Source: Paenibacillus albus (GTDB lineage Bacteria > Bacillota > Bacilli > Paenibacillales > Paenibacillaceae). Taken from it: a stretch of DNA of 64,000 nucleotides. The stretch covers positions 5,098,501 through 5,162,500 of the forward strand of contig NZ_CP034437.1 in the NCBI RefSeq assembly GCF_003952225.1, given 5' to 3'. A program made the translations under genes and the position numbers. Shown here in pieces: positions 45,114 to 54,109 of this stretch; within the stretch, counting starts at the first letter, position 1, and the number at the start of each line of letters is the position of its first letter. The notes beneath the pieces are model-generated. The model did no database searches, was not told the DNA's origin, and saw only the letters and a program-made list of their open reading frames with translations.

Positions 45114-45628
45114 CCGAGAGAGGTTGATCCTCCTCTCGGTTTCTTTGTGCTTTGGGCCGAAGCGAACACTTGAGAGAGGGTATTCCCTCTCTCGTATTGC
45201 AATTCGGGCCGGTTCGGCGAGTGAGAGCGGGTTTTCCCGCTCTCGGCGGTGCGAATGAGGCGCGAGGTGCCGAAGGGCACACTGAGAGAGGATATTTCCT
45301 CTCTCGTGTTGCACTTTGGACCTATTCGGCGATTGAGAGCGGGTTTTCCCGCTCTCGCCCACTTCGAGAAGATGATGGGAGAGTAAAAATGCACCCCCAG
45401 CTCCAGCGAATGGGTTAGTTTTGGCGGTTGGCGGGGGGTGAGAGCACGCATGCGTTCTCTCAGATGCAAGACTTGGTTAGTTTATTCCACTTCAGCGGTG
45501 AGAGCACATATACGTGCTCTCGGCCTCATTTTGGTGCGTTTTGATTACTGAGAGCACGTATGCGTTCTCTCACCCACAAAGACTGGGTCAGTCTATTCCA
45601 CCTCGCGGTGAGAGAGCCGCCAGTCTCA
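45114..45628. repeat. Array of covarying 24-bp palindromes with alternating short/long linkers
   Basis: The 690-bp gap after asnB has no gene. It contains hairpins at 45114-45139, 45171-45194, 45222-45245, 45283-45306, 45334-45357, 45439-45462, 45499-45522, 45549-45572 and a decayed one at 45609. The arms differ but stay complementary: GAGAGAGG/CCTCTCTC, GAGAGCGGG/CCCGCTCTC, GAGAGCAC/GTGCTCTC. Linkers alternate between 26-27 nt and 36-37 nt, so the hairpins repeat as dimers of about 111 bp. Linker sequences of one type are alike (for example CTTGGTTAGTTTATTCCAC and CTGGGTCAGTCTATTCCAC). Confidence 0.85.
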
Positions 45629-45637
45629 ACAGCAACA

Positions 45638-45681
45638 AAAAGAGCAGGGAAGCCGCCCAAGCGGCCTCCCTGCTCTTTTTA
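45638..45681. terminator. Terminator between asnB side and rdgB
   Basis: Arms AAAAGAGCAGGGA-GCCGC and GCGGC-TCCCTGCTCTTTTT with T-runs on both strands; placed just after the rdgB stop on the minus strand. Confidence 0.85.
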
Positions 45682-45692
45682 CAATTAAAACC

Positions 45693-46340
45693 TTAGCTGC
45701 GCTCGAGCTCCTCCAGCAGCGCGGCGAGTGCTATGCCGCGGTGGCTGATCCCTTGCTTCTCCTCGGTCGATAGCTCCGCCATCGACTTACCGAGCCCGCT
45801 GAGGTAGAACAGCGGGTCATAACCGAAGCCGCCGCCGCCGCGCGGCTGCTCCATGATAAAGCCCGCGGCGTAGCCCTCGCTCTCCACGAACACGCGCTCC
45901 GCCGGATCGTACAGCGCGAGAGCGCAGACGAACCGCGCTCCGCTTAGCAGCTTCGTGCCGTCCGCGAGCGGCTCCAAGCCCTCAGCCGCGCCAGCATCGC
46001 CTAGCGCAGCCAGCTCGCGCAGCAGTTTCTCATTGTTGCGCGCATCGGTCGCGCCTTCACCCGAGTACCGGGCCGAATAGACGCCAGGCTCGCCTCCAAG
46101 CCGCGCAACCTCCAAGCCGGAATCGTCGGCCAGCACCGGCAGGCCCAGCGCTTCGGCTACTTCCTTCGCCTTCTTGCGGGCGTTCTCCGCGAAGGTGACG
46201 CCATCCTCAACGACATCCGGCAAGCTCGGATAGTCGAACATGCTCACGACGCGCATGCCCAGCTTCTCGAACGCATGAGCAAATTCCTTGACCTTGCCGG
46301 CATTCTTCGTCGCGACGACAACCGTGTCTCCCGTCTTCAT
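45693..46340 (-). CDS. rdgB: XTP/dITP diphosphatase (RdgB/HAM1)
   Basis: House-cleaning enzyme that hydrolyses ITP, dITP and XTP to monophosphates. The 215-residue protein has [13 protein letters not shown] near the start (SxNxxK-type phosphate site), [45 protein letters not shown], and the substrate motif [35 protein letters not shown]. The ATG overlaps the rph stop by 4 nt, so it is translationally coupled. The gerM-rph-rdgB order is the B. subtilis gerM-rph-ysnA order. Confidence 0.95.
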   Translation of the reverse strand: MKTGDTVVVATKNAGKVKEFAHAFEKLGMRVVSMFDYPSLPDVVEDGVTFAENARKKAKEVAEALGLPVLADDSGLEVARLGGEPGVYSARYSGEGATDARNNEKLLRELAALGDAGAAEGLEPLADGTKLLSGARFVCALALYDPAERVFVESEGYAAGFIMEQPRGGGGFGYDPLFYLSGLGKSMAELSTEEKQGISHRGIALAALLEELERS

Positions 46341-47083
46341 ACGCGAGCCGTCCCAATACGGCTGCCCACTTCGCCAAGCACCTCGCGCTGCTTCTCAATC
46401 AAGCCTGCAATGCCAGCTTCCGCGCTCGCCAGCAGCTCATTAAGCTCGTCGCGCGAGAATGGTGCTTCTTCCCCTGTGCCCTGCACTTCAACAAACTTGC
46501 GGGCACCTGTCATAACAACGTTCATATCGACCTTCGCCTTCGAATCCTCGTCGTAGTTCAGGTCGAGCAAGGTACGCTCGCCAATAACGCCGACGCTCAC
46601 CGAAGCGAGATAATCCGTGATCGGATATTTTGCGAACGAATTTACACGATCCAGCTTATGAATTGCAAGCGCAAGCGCCACGAATGCACCGGTAATCGAA
46701 GTCGTACGCGTGCCGCCATCCGCCTGCAGCACATCACAGTCGAGCGTAAGCGTACGCTCGCCGAGTGCCTGCAAATCAACGACCGAGCGCAATGCGCGGC
46801 CGATCAGCCGCTGAATTTCCATCGTGCGGCCCGTCAGCTTGCCTTTGGCAGATTCACGCTGGTTGCGCACCTGCGTCGCCCGTGGAAGCATCGAATACTC
46901 CGCGTTAATCCACCCTTTGCCTTGCCCTTTCATAAAATGCGGCACGCGTTCTTCAACCGAAGCCGTACACAGCACTTGTGTATCACCAAACGCAATAAGG
47001 ACGGAGCCTTCTGCGTGTTTATTAGGATGTAGCGTAATCGTGACCGGCCGAAGCTCAGCTGCCTGTCGTCCATCAATTCTCAT
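46337..47083 (-). CDS. rph: Ribonuclease PH
   Basis: Phosphate-dependent 3-prime exonuclease that trims tRNA precursors. The 248-residue protein starts [16 protein letters not shown] and contains [86 protein letters not shown], all hallmark segments. The start at 47083 follows GGAGG by 10 nt; the frame is open to 47152, but those residues do not belong to the family. It is followed by rdgB with a 4-nt overlap and preceded by gerM. Confidence 0.96.
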   Translation of the reverse strand: MRIDGRQAAELRPVTITLHPNKHAEGSVLIAFGDTQVLCTASVEERVPHFMKGQGKGWINAEYSMLPRATQVRNQRESAKGKLTGRTMEIQRLIGRALRSVVDLQALGERTLTLDCDVLQADGGTRTTSITGAFVALALAIHKLDRVNSFAKYPITDYLASVSVGVIGERTLLDLNYDEDSKAKVDMNVVMTGARKFVEVQGTGEEAPFSRDELNELLASAEAGIAGLIEKQREVLGEVGSRIGTARV

Positions 47084-47167
47084 CGTATGTAAGCCTCCAT
47101 CTGTTTTTACGTCAACCTCACTCATTTTACCAAAAGAATGCTCCAAAATCATCTTTCCGCCAAAAAC

Positions 47168-47222
47168 GAAAGAAGACCTGCTCTAACCGCACGCTTGCAC
47201 CGTGCGACTAGCCAGGTCTTCA
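47168..47222 (-). terminator. Hairpin terminator after gerM-like gene
   Basis: Arms AAGACCTG / CAGGTCTT and inner CGCACG/CGTGCG; a modest T-rich stretch (CTTTCGTTTTTGG) follows on the minus strand. It lies between gerM and rph. Confidence 0.6.
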
Positions 47223-47257
47223 AACAGTTCGATCATGCAGCCTCTTGCTATAGTCAG

Positions 47258-48322
47258 CTAAGATTTGAATGCATTCAGATGCTCTTGGCGAGTAACCGGC
47301 TCGCTGTAAGAGCGGTTGTTCGTATCCACAAAGTCCGTCTTGCCATTCAGCTTCACCTGAACTTTGCTAAGTCCGGTAACCTCTGTGATTGACAGCACGA
47401 GCGCGTCCATCATTTCAGCCGGCTCAGGCTGACCCGCTTGATAGCTGTCGTCTTGCAGATCAACCGTTACGATGTCCTTCTTCTTCGTCACACTCTTCAC
47501 GAGCACGTCCGAAGTCATAACCGCTTTAAGAGGAAGGTTGTTGATCGGACCGCTGATGAGCTGCTCGATCGCCGTCTTCGCTTTATTGTCGGAACGATTC
47601 ACAAGACGAGTCACTGGCACAAAATACGGCACATCGTCAGGCGTAACCGCGGAGAAATAAATCGTAACCGGCGTGGACATGCTGTAATCCACGTTATCTG
47701 CAGCCTCAAGGTTGATACCGATTGCGCGAGTGAGGTCATCGTCCATCGGCAAGCCGTCAACCGGCATTTCCGTGAGGCGCGTTCCTTCGAGAGTAATCTC
47801 GACTTTATTCACATCTGGCAAGCTTGTCAGCGTCCAAGTGAGCGCCTCAACGATTTGCCGTTCGTCCTCTGCTTTATAGTTGCTGAATTCCTTCGAGAAA
47901 TCGACGATGGCAAGCTTTTGATCAGGAACAAGTTTAAGCCCTTTGATGACAGTACCTTCTGGGAGCACCGCTTGGAATCCGTCTGGAATCTCGCTTGCAT
48001 ACGTACCACCATCTACCATCATTTCCAGCGCTTTTTGCCCTGGCTGCTCGTCCGTGCCGAGGCCCGCCATTACCGTAATTGGAGCAAGCAATCCACCCCG
48101 GTCCTTCAAGTAAAGCGTCATCTGCGACGAACCGCTTTGATCGCCTTCTGCGACAGTTTGTCCATTGTTGTCAGCGCCCGCATTCACGTTCTGCGCACTG
48201 TTTTGCGGCGGGTCTATAGATTTGCTTGCTGGCTGAGAGAACAGTCCACAGCCGGTTGTCAAGATGGGCAGAGCCAGCACTCCCGCGAGCGCGGCCCGGC
48301 GAATGAGCCGATTGTAAGTCAT
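47258..48322 (-). CDS. gerM: GerM-domain lipoprotein
   Basis: In B. subtilis GerM is a mother-cell lipoprotein needed for sporulation and germination. The 354-residue protein has a lipoprotein signal (RRAALAGVLALPILTTGCGLF, lipidated Cys25), an Asn/Ser-rich linker, and two GerM domains at about 65-190 (QMTLYLKDRGGLLAPITVMAG, LKLVPDQKLAIVDFSKEF) and 215-340 (VTIYFSAVTPDDVPYFVPVTRLV, VTVDLQDDS). AGGGAGG is before the ATG. It precedes rph and rdgB as in B. subtilis. Sigma-E control is expected from the family but was not seen. Confidence 0.92.
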   Translation of the reverse strand: MTYNRLIRRAALAGVLALPILTTGCGLFSQPASKSIDPPQNSAQNVNAGADNNGQTVAEGDQSGSSQMTLYLKDRGGLLAPITVMAGLGTDEQPGQKALEMMVDGGTYASEIPDGFQAVLPEGTVIKGLKLVPDQKLAIVDFSKEFSNYKAEDERQIVEALTWTLTSLPDVNKVEITLEGTRLTEMPVDGLPMDDDLTRAIGINLEAADNVDYSMSTPVTIYFSAVTPDDVPYFVPVTRLVNRSDNKAKTAIEQLISGPINNLPLKAVMTSDVLVKSVTKKKDIVTVDLQDDSYQAGQPEPAEMMDALVLSITEVTGLSKVQVKLNGKTDFVDTNNRSYSEPVTRQEHLNAFKS

Positions 48323-48459
48323 AGTTATTTTTCCTCCCTATTCTAATTGTTGAATCTTTGGTTTTGGTACAAGGCCTGCTTTTGTAGTACTATATATACG
48401 AGCCCTCCAAATCAATTAGACCAGTTTTGTCCACCATTTTGAGACAAGGGGTGATAGGC

Positions 48460-48999
48460 ATGACAAAGTCCAGTTCGTACAGCCTCAACAGCGCCAAAAT
48501 CGCTGAAGCGACGAAGGAATGGCTCACCAAACGCGGCGTCAAGACGTCTCAAATCGCCGAACTCGTTATTTTCCTGCAAAAGGATTACTTCCCCGACCTC
48601 ACCATGGAGGAATGCGAGATGTACGTGGAAGCCGTGCTCACCAAACGCGAGGTACAAAACGCCGTATTGACCGGCATTCAGCTGGATATATTGGCCGAGC
48701 AAGGCATGCTCCTCTCCCCGCTGCAAGAAATGATCGAGAACGACGAGGGACTCTACGGGTGCGATGAAATACTCGCATTATCCATCGTGAACGTGTACGG
48801 CAGCATCGGGTTCACCAACTTTGGCTATGTGGACAAGCTCAAGCCGGGCATATTGAAGAAGCTTAACGATAAAGAAGACGCGGAATGCCACACCTTCCTC
48901 GATGATATTGTAGGCGCAATCGCCGCAGCGGCCAGCAGCCGCATCGCGCATCGCAAACAAGCGGAACGAGAAGGACGAGTCGGACCGCCGATTGACTAA
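48460..48999 (+). CDS. PgpA/YutG-family phosphatidylglycerophosphatase A-like protein
   Basis: A 179-residue protein starting MTKSSSYSLNSAKIAEATKEWL with AGGGGTGAT 4-8 nt before. Motifs REVQNAVLTGIQLDILAEQGMLLSPLQEMI, DEGLYGCDEILALSIVNVYGSIGFTNFGYVDKLKPGILKKLND and the end DIVGAIAAAASSRIAHR match the B. subtilis YutG group of the PgpA family. The PgpA fold hydrolyses phosphatidylglycerophosphate in enterobacteria; the YutG branch lacks long membrane helices, so the real substrate is unclear. Convergent to the hemEHY operon, with a shared terminator. Confidence 0.85.
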   Translation: MTKSSSYSLNSAKIAEATKEWLTKRGVKTSQIAELVIFLQKDYFPDLTMEECEMYVEAVLTKREVQNAVLTGIQLDILAEQGMLLSPLQEMIENDEGLYGCDEILALSIVNVYGSIGFTNFGYVDKLKPGILKKLNDKEDAECHTFLDDIVGAIAAAASSRIAHRKQAEREGRVGPPID

Positions 49000-49005
49000 C
49001 AAATA

Positions 49006-49060
49006 AAGGGCCACGCAGGTAGCGTTAGTTCGATGACTAACGCATGCGTGACCCTTTTTT
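49006..49060. terminator. Bidirectional terminator between pgpA-like gene and hemY
   Basis: Outer arms AAAGGG...CCCTTT, then CCACGCA/TGCGTG and inner TAGCGTTAGT/ACTAACGC, T-run on both sides. Well placed between convergent genes. Confidence 0.88.
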
Positions 49061-49074
49061 ATATGGAGAACTAT

Positions 49075-50556
49075 TTATTTGAAATCGCCGATTAGCGATT
49101 TGTAGACGCCCATTGCCGCTTCTTTGCCTTGACGAATGCAGTCCGGCAAGCCGACGCCGTCGAATGCCGCGCCTGTAATCCAGACGCCTGGCATTTGTGC
49201 GCGGAGCTTCGTCCGAAGCTTTGCCGTTTCCTGCAGATGACCGACCGGATACTGCGGCATCGAGTGATGCAGCCTTGTAATCTCAGTGAACAGCGGCTCT
49301 GCCGTAATCCCCATCGTATTCCGAATATCCCTGCGAACCGCCTCGGTCATCTGGTTGTCGGACAAATCCACAACTGCCTCATCACCGGATCGACCGACGT
49401 AGCATCTCAGCAGCACCTTGTCGCTCGGGCTGGAATGCAGCCATTTTGCCGAGGTCCACGTACACGCTGTAATCGTTGTTCCTTCCGAGCGCGGCACGAC
49501 GAAGCCCGAGCCGTCAAAATCTATGCCGAGCGTTGCTTTATCGAACGCCATGACAACGTTAGCGACCGATACATAACGAATCGCATGCAGCGCATCGACA
49601 TTCATATGCGGTTCAAGCAAGTCCGCAGCATCGAATGCCGGAGCAGTAATGACGATACCGTCTGCTTCCAGAATCTCGCCATCGCTTAGCAGCACTTCAT
49701 AAGGAGCAACGTCTTCCCCATGCTCATCCGCATCGTTCTGACGGAATGCGGCTGCTTTGCGCCCGAGCTTCCACTCTACGCCCGAGCGCTCGAGTGATTC
49801 ATGCAGCGCCTCCAGCATCGTATTAAGGCCGCCGCGGAACGTGAGGAACATGCTGTTCTTCACTGCGTCCGGAAGCCGTGTCGCTACCGCCGGCGTTGAC
49901 GCTGCAAGCCGCTTGTTGGCGCGCATGCCGCGAATTAGGCTTCCGTGCTTGCGCTCAGCATCCCGAAACTGCGGGAACGTCGACGCAAGGCTCAGCTTAT
50001 CCAGCTCCCCTGCATAAATGCCAGCAAGCAGCGGCTCTGCTACCCGCTCCATTACCTCTGCTCCGACGCGGCGCGTCAAGAAGTCGCCGATTGATTCGTC
50101 GCCCGTTTCCTTGCTTGCCGGCGTAACGAAATCCATCATTGCCCGAAGCTTACCGCCCCATGAGAGCAAGCTCGTCTTCGCGAACGGCGCGATCTCCGTC
50201 GGCACGCCAAGTACGAGGCCTGGCGGCATCGGATGCAGCTTACCGTGGTGCAAGATATAGGTCTTCTTCGCTTTCGGATTCGTTCCGACCAGCTGATTCT
50301 CAATGCCAAGATCGTAAGCGAGATCGATAATCGGCGTCTTACGCGCCAAGAATGAATCCGGCCCCCGCTCGATTGTGAAGCCGTCACGTTTCAACGTGTT
50401 TATTTTGCCGCCGATACGCTCTGAAGGATCGACAATCGTAACAAGCGCATCGCGACCGCGCTGCTTCGCTTGTTTCAACAAATAAAAAGCGGAGCTCAGT
50501 CCACTGATGCCTCCGCCAATTACGACAAAGCGATCGCGTTTTCCATTACCCCGCAT
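49075..50556 (-). CDS. hemY: Coproporphyrinogen III oxidase/protoporphyrinogen oxidase (HemY/CgoX)
   Basis: FAD enzyme that in Firmicutes oxidises coproporphyrinogen III to coproporphyrin III. The 493-residue protein has the dinucleotide motif VVIGGGISGLSSAFYLLKQ, SERIGGKINTLKRDGFTIERGPDSFLARK, and the C-terminal FAD segment VWITGAAFDGVGLPDCIRQGKEAAMG. The start at 50556 has GGGGAG 9 nt before; an ATG three codons earlier touches that site. It is the last gene of hemE-hemH-hemY. Confidence 0.95.
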   Translation of the reverse strand: MRGNGKRDRFVVIGGGISGLSSAFYLLKQAKQRGRDALVTIVDPSERIGGKINTLKRDGFTIERGPDSFLARKTPIIDLAYDLGIENQLVGTNPKAKKTYILHHGKLHPMPPGLVLGVPTEIAPFAKTSLLSWGGKLRAMMDFVTPASKETGDESIGDFLTRRVGAEVMERVAEPLLAGIYAGELDKLSLASTFPQFRDAERKHGSLIRGMRANKRLAASTPAVATRLPDAVKNSMFLTFRGGLNTMLEALHESLERSGVEWKLGRKAAAFRQNDADEHGEDVAPYEVLLSDGEILEADGIVITAPAFDAADLLEPHMNVDALHAIRYVSVANVVMAFDKATLGIDFDGSGFVVPRSEGTTITACTWTSAKWLHSSPSDKVLLRCYVGRSGDEAVVDLSDNQMTEAVRRDIRNTMGITAEPLFTEITRLHHSMPQYPVGHLQETAKLRTKLRAQMPGVWITGAAFDGVGLPDCIRQGKEAAMGVYKSLIGDFK

Positions 50557-50596
50557 GCAGGTCATCTCCCCAAGGTAGGTTTCTCACGCTTATATA

Positions 50597-51532
50597 TTAT
50601 AGAAAAGCTGTTTTGCTCGCTTCACGAACAGAATCAGCGAGTGTCTCCATATAGCGCGGATCCGTGCCGAGCATGTCAATACGCTCAAGCGTCAGTCCAA
50701 GCTCGCGCGCGACCTTCTGCGCTTCGATATCAATGTCATAAAGAACTTCGAGATGCTCAGAGACAAAGCCAATCGGCGCGGAAAGCACGCCTTTGTAGCC
50801 CGCTTCAGCGACCTCTTTCATCGTATCCAGAATGTCCGGACCAAGCCACGGCTCGCGTGTACGTCCGGCGCTCTGCCAAGTAAATTGCCAATCCGGCGTG
50901 CCAGCACCTTCCGCCACTAACTTGGAAGTATCGAGCAGCTGCTGCTCATACGGATCGTTCATTTCGCGGATTTTTTCCGGCAGGCTGTGTGCGCTGAACA
51001 GAACTTTGATCGGATGAACATCCTTCTCCTGCAGCTTGTTGTGCGCGTTCTTCACGCGCTCGGTAAGTGCCTCAATCAGCTGCGGATGAAGGTGATAGCT
51101 ATCGACCGCCGTCATTGTGATGCCGACTTCCTTCGCTTTCTCCTCCGCACGCTTCACATAAGCGCCAACGCTCATGATAGAGTAGTGCGGCGCAAGCACG
51201 ATCGCAACCGCTTGTGTAATGCCGTCTGCCGCCATTGCCGCAACGCCGTCTTCAATATAAGGACGCGCATGCTTCAGCCCTTGATAGCAGCGGAATTGAT
51301 TAGGCGCCGCTTCATCGAGCTTCGCTTGAAGGCCCTCTACTTGGCGATTCGTATTCTCGCGAAGCGGGAACACGCCGCCTACCACAGCCTCATAACGCTC
51401 GCTCAGCTCTGCAAGCTGCTCAGGCGTCGGCGCATGGCCTCTGCGGATATGTGTGTAATATTCTTCGATTTGATCCATGCTCTCAGGCGTTCCATAGGAC
51501 ATAACGAGAACACCGATTAAGTTGTTAGCCAT
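50597..51532 (-). CDS. hemH: Coproporphyrin ferrochelatase (HemH/CpfC)
   Basis: Inserts iron into coproporphyrin III in the Firmicutes pathway. The 311-residue protein starts MANNLIGVLVMSYGTPESMDQIEEYYTHIRRG, with LRENTNRQVEGLQ, the catalytic His and Glu regions in KVLFSAHSLPEKIREMNDPY and APIGFVSEHLEVLYDIDIEAQ. GGGGG lies 9 nt before the ATG. A 5-prime extension to 51595 is open but overlaps hemE. The hemE-hemH-hemY order is as in B. subtilis. Confidence 0.95.
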   Translation of the reverse strand: MANNLIGVLVMSYGTPESMDQIEEYYTHIRRGHAPTPEQLAELSERYEAVVGGVFPLRENTNRQVEGLQAKLDEAAPNQFRCYQGLKHARPYIEDGVAAMAADGITQAVAIVLAPHYSIMSVGAYVKRAEEKAKEVGITMTAVDSYHLHPQLIEALTERVKNAHNKLQEKDVHPIKVLFSAHSLPEKIREMNDPYEQQLLDTSKLVAEGAGTPDWQFTWQSAGRTREPWLGPDILDTMKEVAEAGYKGVLSAPIGFVSEHLEVLYDIDIEAQKVARELGLTLERIDMLGTDPRYMETLADSVREASKTAFL

Positions 51533-51545
51533 CCGTTCGTTCCCC

Positions 51546-52607
51546 CTACTTGCTAAGCGGCGCCGCCGCTGCAATGGCCTCGGCCGAGTATTCATGCACG
51601 AATTCCGTCAGCTCGCGCAGCTTATCCAGCGACGCTTCTGGGAATAGACCGTGTCCAAGGTTGAAAATAAAGCCAGGCTCCTTAACGCCTTCATCAATAA
51701 TCGCCTTCGCATGCTCCTTAATAACTTCCATTGGAGCGGTTAACACGTAAGGGTCCAAGTTGCCCTGTACCGCGTATTTGCCTTCCAGTCTGCGGCGGCC
51801 TTCCGAGATAGGCACCCGCCAGTCGAGGCCGATCACGTCTGCTTTCAGGTTCGTAAGCGTCGGGAGCAGTTCTCCTGATGCTACGCCTGGGAAGTAGATT
51901 TTCGGCTGCGGCAGATCAGACAGCTCGCTAAAGATCCGCTCAATCGTCGGTAGAACGTATTTGCGGAAATCATGCGGTGCCAGTGAGCCAACCCAGCTGT
52001 CGAACAATTGGAACGCCTTGCCGCCGTTTGCAATATGAGCACGCAAATAAGCGATAACCATGTCTCCGAGCTTGTCCATCAGCTTGAACCAAACGTCCGG
52101 CTCCGAGTACATCATCGTTTTCGTGCGGATATAGGACTTGGAAGGACGACCTTCGATCAAGTAGCTCGCAATTGTGAACGGTGCACCAGCAAACGTAATG
52201 AGCGGCACTTTCAGCTCGCGGTCCAGAATGCGAATGGTCTCCAGCACGTGGGACAGATCGCCTTCGACGTCAATCGGCTTCAGCTTCGCTACATCTTCTG
52301 CAGTGCGGATCGGGTTGTGAATAACCGGTCCAACGTTTGCCACGATATCAAAATCGATACCGATCGATGCAACAGGATTCATAATATCGGAATACAGGAT
52401 CGCTGCGTCAACGCCGAGCTTGTTGACCGGCATCATCGTTACTTCCGCTGCAAGCTCAGGCTGCCGACAAATTTCGAGCAGCGAGTATTTTTCTTTTATT
52501 TTACGGTAATCGGGATCGTAACGCCCCGCTTGTCGCATATACCAGACGGGTAAGCGATCGACTTGTTCTCCGCGGCATGCACGGAGGAAAAGGTCGTTGT
52601 AGCTCAT
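51546..52607 (-). CDS. hemE: Uroporphyrinogen decarboxylase
   Basis: Decarboxylates uroporphyrinogen III to coproporphyrinogen III. The 353-residue protein contains the signature RLPVWYMRQAGRYDPDYR near residue 18 and the catalytic Asp in ILYSDIMNPVASIGID, plus GGKAFQLFDSWVGSLAPHDF and the C-terminal FNLGHGLFPEASLD. It is the first gene of hemEHY. The gene for the terminal coproheme decarboxylase (HemQ/ChdC) is not in the window. Confidence 0.96.
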   Translation of the reverse strand: MSYNDLFLRACRGEQVDRLPVWYMRQAGRYDPDYRKIKEKYSLLEICRQPELAAEVTMMPVNKLGVDAAILYSDIMNPVASIGIDFDIVANVGPVIHNPIRTAEDVAKLKPIDVEGDLSHVLETIRILDRELKVPLITFAGAPFTIASYLIEGRPSKSYIRTKTMMYSEPDVWFKLMDKLGDMVIAYLRAHIANGGKAFQLFDSWVGSLAPHDFRKYVLPTIERIFSELSDLPQPKIYFPGVASGELLPTLTNLKADVIGLDWRVPISEGRRRLEGKYAVQGNLDPYVLTAPMEVIKEHAKAIIDEGVKEPGFIFNLGHGLFPEASLDKLRELTEFVHEYSAEAIAAAAPLSK

Positions 52608-52791
52608 TGAAGTTCCCCATTTCTATCGTTTTCCCTACGTTTCCATTATGCCCTTTTTGCAGAGGTGTAACAACCGCCGCACACCTTACATGATTGACAA
52701 ACATATGACAATGTTCGTCATTACTGTTTTGGCCCAGCCCGAAAGTGGTACTATAAAATGAATCAATAGAAGCAGACGGGAGAAATCGCTA

Positions 52792-54023
52792 GTGGAGCAA
52801 TGGAAGAAAAATCTCGCGGTCCTCTGGGTCGGGCAGTTTCTCGTCATGGGCGGGATGACTATGATTATTCCGTTCATGTCGCTGTACCTGCAATCCGACC
52901 GGATCGGGATGACGAACCAGCATGAAATCGCCACTTGGGCAGGCATTATTTTTGCCGGCAACTTTGTTACTTCGTTTCTGTTTCAACCGCTCTGGGGAAG
53001 CTATCTGACCGTTACGGCCGCAAAATGATGCTTCTTCGTTCGGGATTCGGCATGGCCATCGTTATGACCCTGATGGGTTTTGCCACATCGCCGTGGCATC
53101 TGCTGCTGCTTCGGATGGTGAACGGAACGATCTCCGGGTTTAATCCGGCAGCAGTTTCGCTGGTTTCGGCCACGACCCCGAAGGCGCGCATGGGCTTCGC
53201 GATGGGGACGCTGCAATCGGGCGGCATTGCCGGCACGATTCTTGGTCCTTTCCTCGGCGGACTGCTCGCGGATGCGGTCGGATACCGGCCGATCTTCTAC
53301 ATAACAGGCATTAGCCTGTTTGTCGCTTCGTTGCTCGCTTACTTTATCGTGAAGGAAAGCTTTAACCGCGAAAGTGCCGCAGTCAGGCCGAATGTCTCGG
53401 TCATCGAAGGCTTTAAGCAGCTGAGCCGGGTGCCGCAGCTGATGTCGCTGTTCGCGGTCACGTTCCTGCTGCAGTTCGCCAATATCGGACCGATGCCGCT
53501 TATGCCGCTCTATGTGCAGCAGCTGCATGGCACCGCTGTAAATTTGGCGTTCTGGGCAGGCTTCGTCGGCTCCGCGGCCGGGCTATCGAACATGGTCGCG
53601 GCGCCGCTGCTCGGGCGGCTCAGCGACCGCATCGGCCAGGAGCGCGTGCTCGGTATCTCGCTCATAGGCGCGGCACTGCTGTTTATTCCGCAGGCTTTCG
53701 TCGATAGCGTGTGGCAGCTGTTGCTATGCCGGCTGCTGCAAGGCTGCTTCCTCGGCGGGCTAATCCCGTCCGTGAACGCGCTCGTGCGGCGCTTCACGCC
53801 GGATGGCATGGAGGGCCGCGCCTTCAGCCTGAACAGCAGCATGCTCTCGCTCGGCAATATGGTTGGCCCGATCGTAGGCGGCTTCGTCTCCGGCTGGACC
53901 GGCATCAGCGGCGTGTTCATCATCTCCGCCGTGCTGTTCGTCGTGAACGCATTCTGGGTGCGGCGCACCCTCGTCAGCGGACAGCGCGGCAGCAGCAGCG
54001 GCGCGGTGCGCGGCGGGGGTTAG
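52792..54023 (+). pseudogene. MFS multidrug-type transporter with a frameshift
   Basis: Starting at GTG 52792 (MEQWKKNLAVLWVGQFLVM) behind GGGAG, the frame encodes the first two helices and reaches FLFQPLWG, then shifts and stops at 53028. The other frame continues exactly from the next residues, KLSDRYGRKMMLLRSG, to 54023. Loss of one base in the GGGG run at 52994-52997 restores one protein of about 410 residues with 12 hydrophobic helices. The break falls within MFS motif A (G-x-x-S-D-R-x-G-R-K). The second half shows LGGLIPSVNALVRRFTP and the repeat GRLSDRIGQERV. Similar in pattern to MdtG/YttB-like exporters. It may be a true pseudogene or a sequencing error. Confidence 0.85.
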
Positions 54024-54038
54024 AGGTAGTTGTGGTGA

Positions 54039-54070
54039 TGGAGAGACCGCCCTTCGGGGCGGTCTTTTGT
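54039..54070 (+). terminator. Terminator after the MFS gene
   Basis: Hairpin GACCGCCC-ttcg-GGGCGGTC followed by TTTTGTTTTTTG. The loop is TTCG. Confidence 0.88.
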
Positions 54071-54109
54071 TTTTTGCTTGGCAGGCAGCGAGATGAGGCA
54101 AACTCGGCG

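Noticed and set aside
44435-45469. 344-codon minus-strand frame from asnB into the palindrome array
   Set aside because: It crosses the end of asnB in antisense and the repeat array; the repeated peptide pieces come from the palindromes, not from a protein family.
45114-45628. CRISPR array suspected because of regular spacing of 24-bp palindromes
   Set aside because: The palindromes vary in sequence, linkers alternate in length and are themselves similar, and there are no cas genes or leader.
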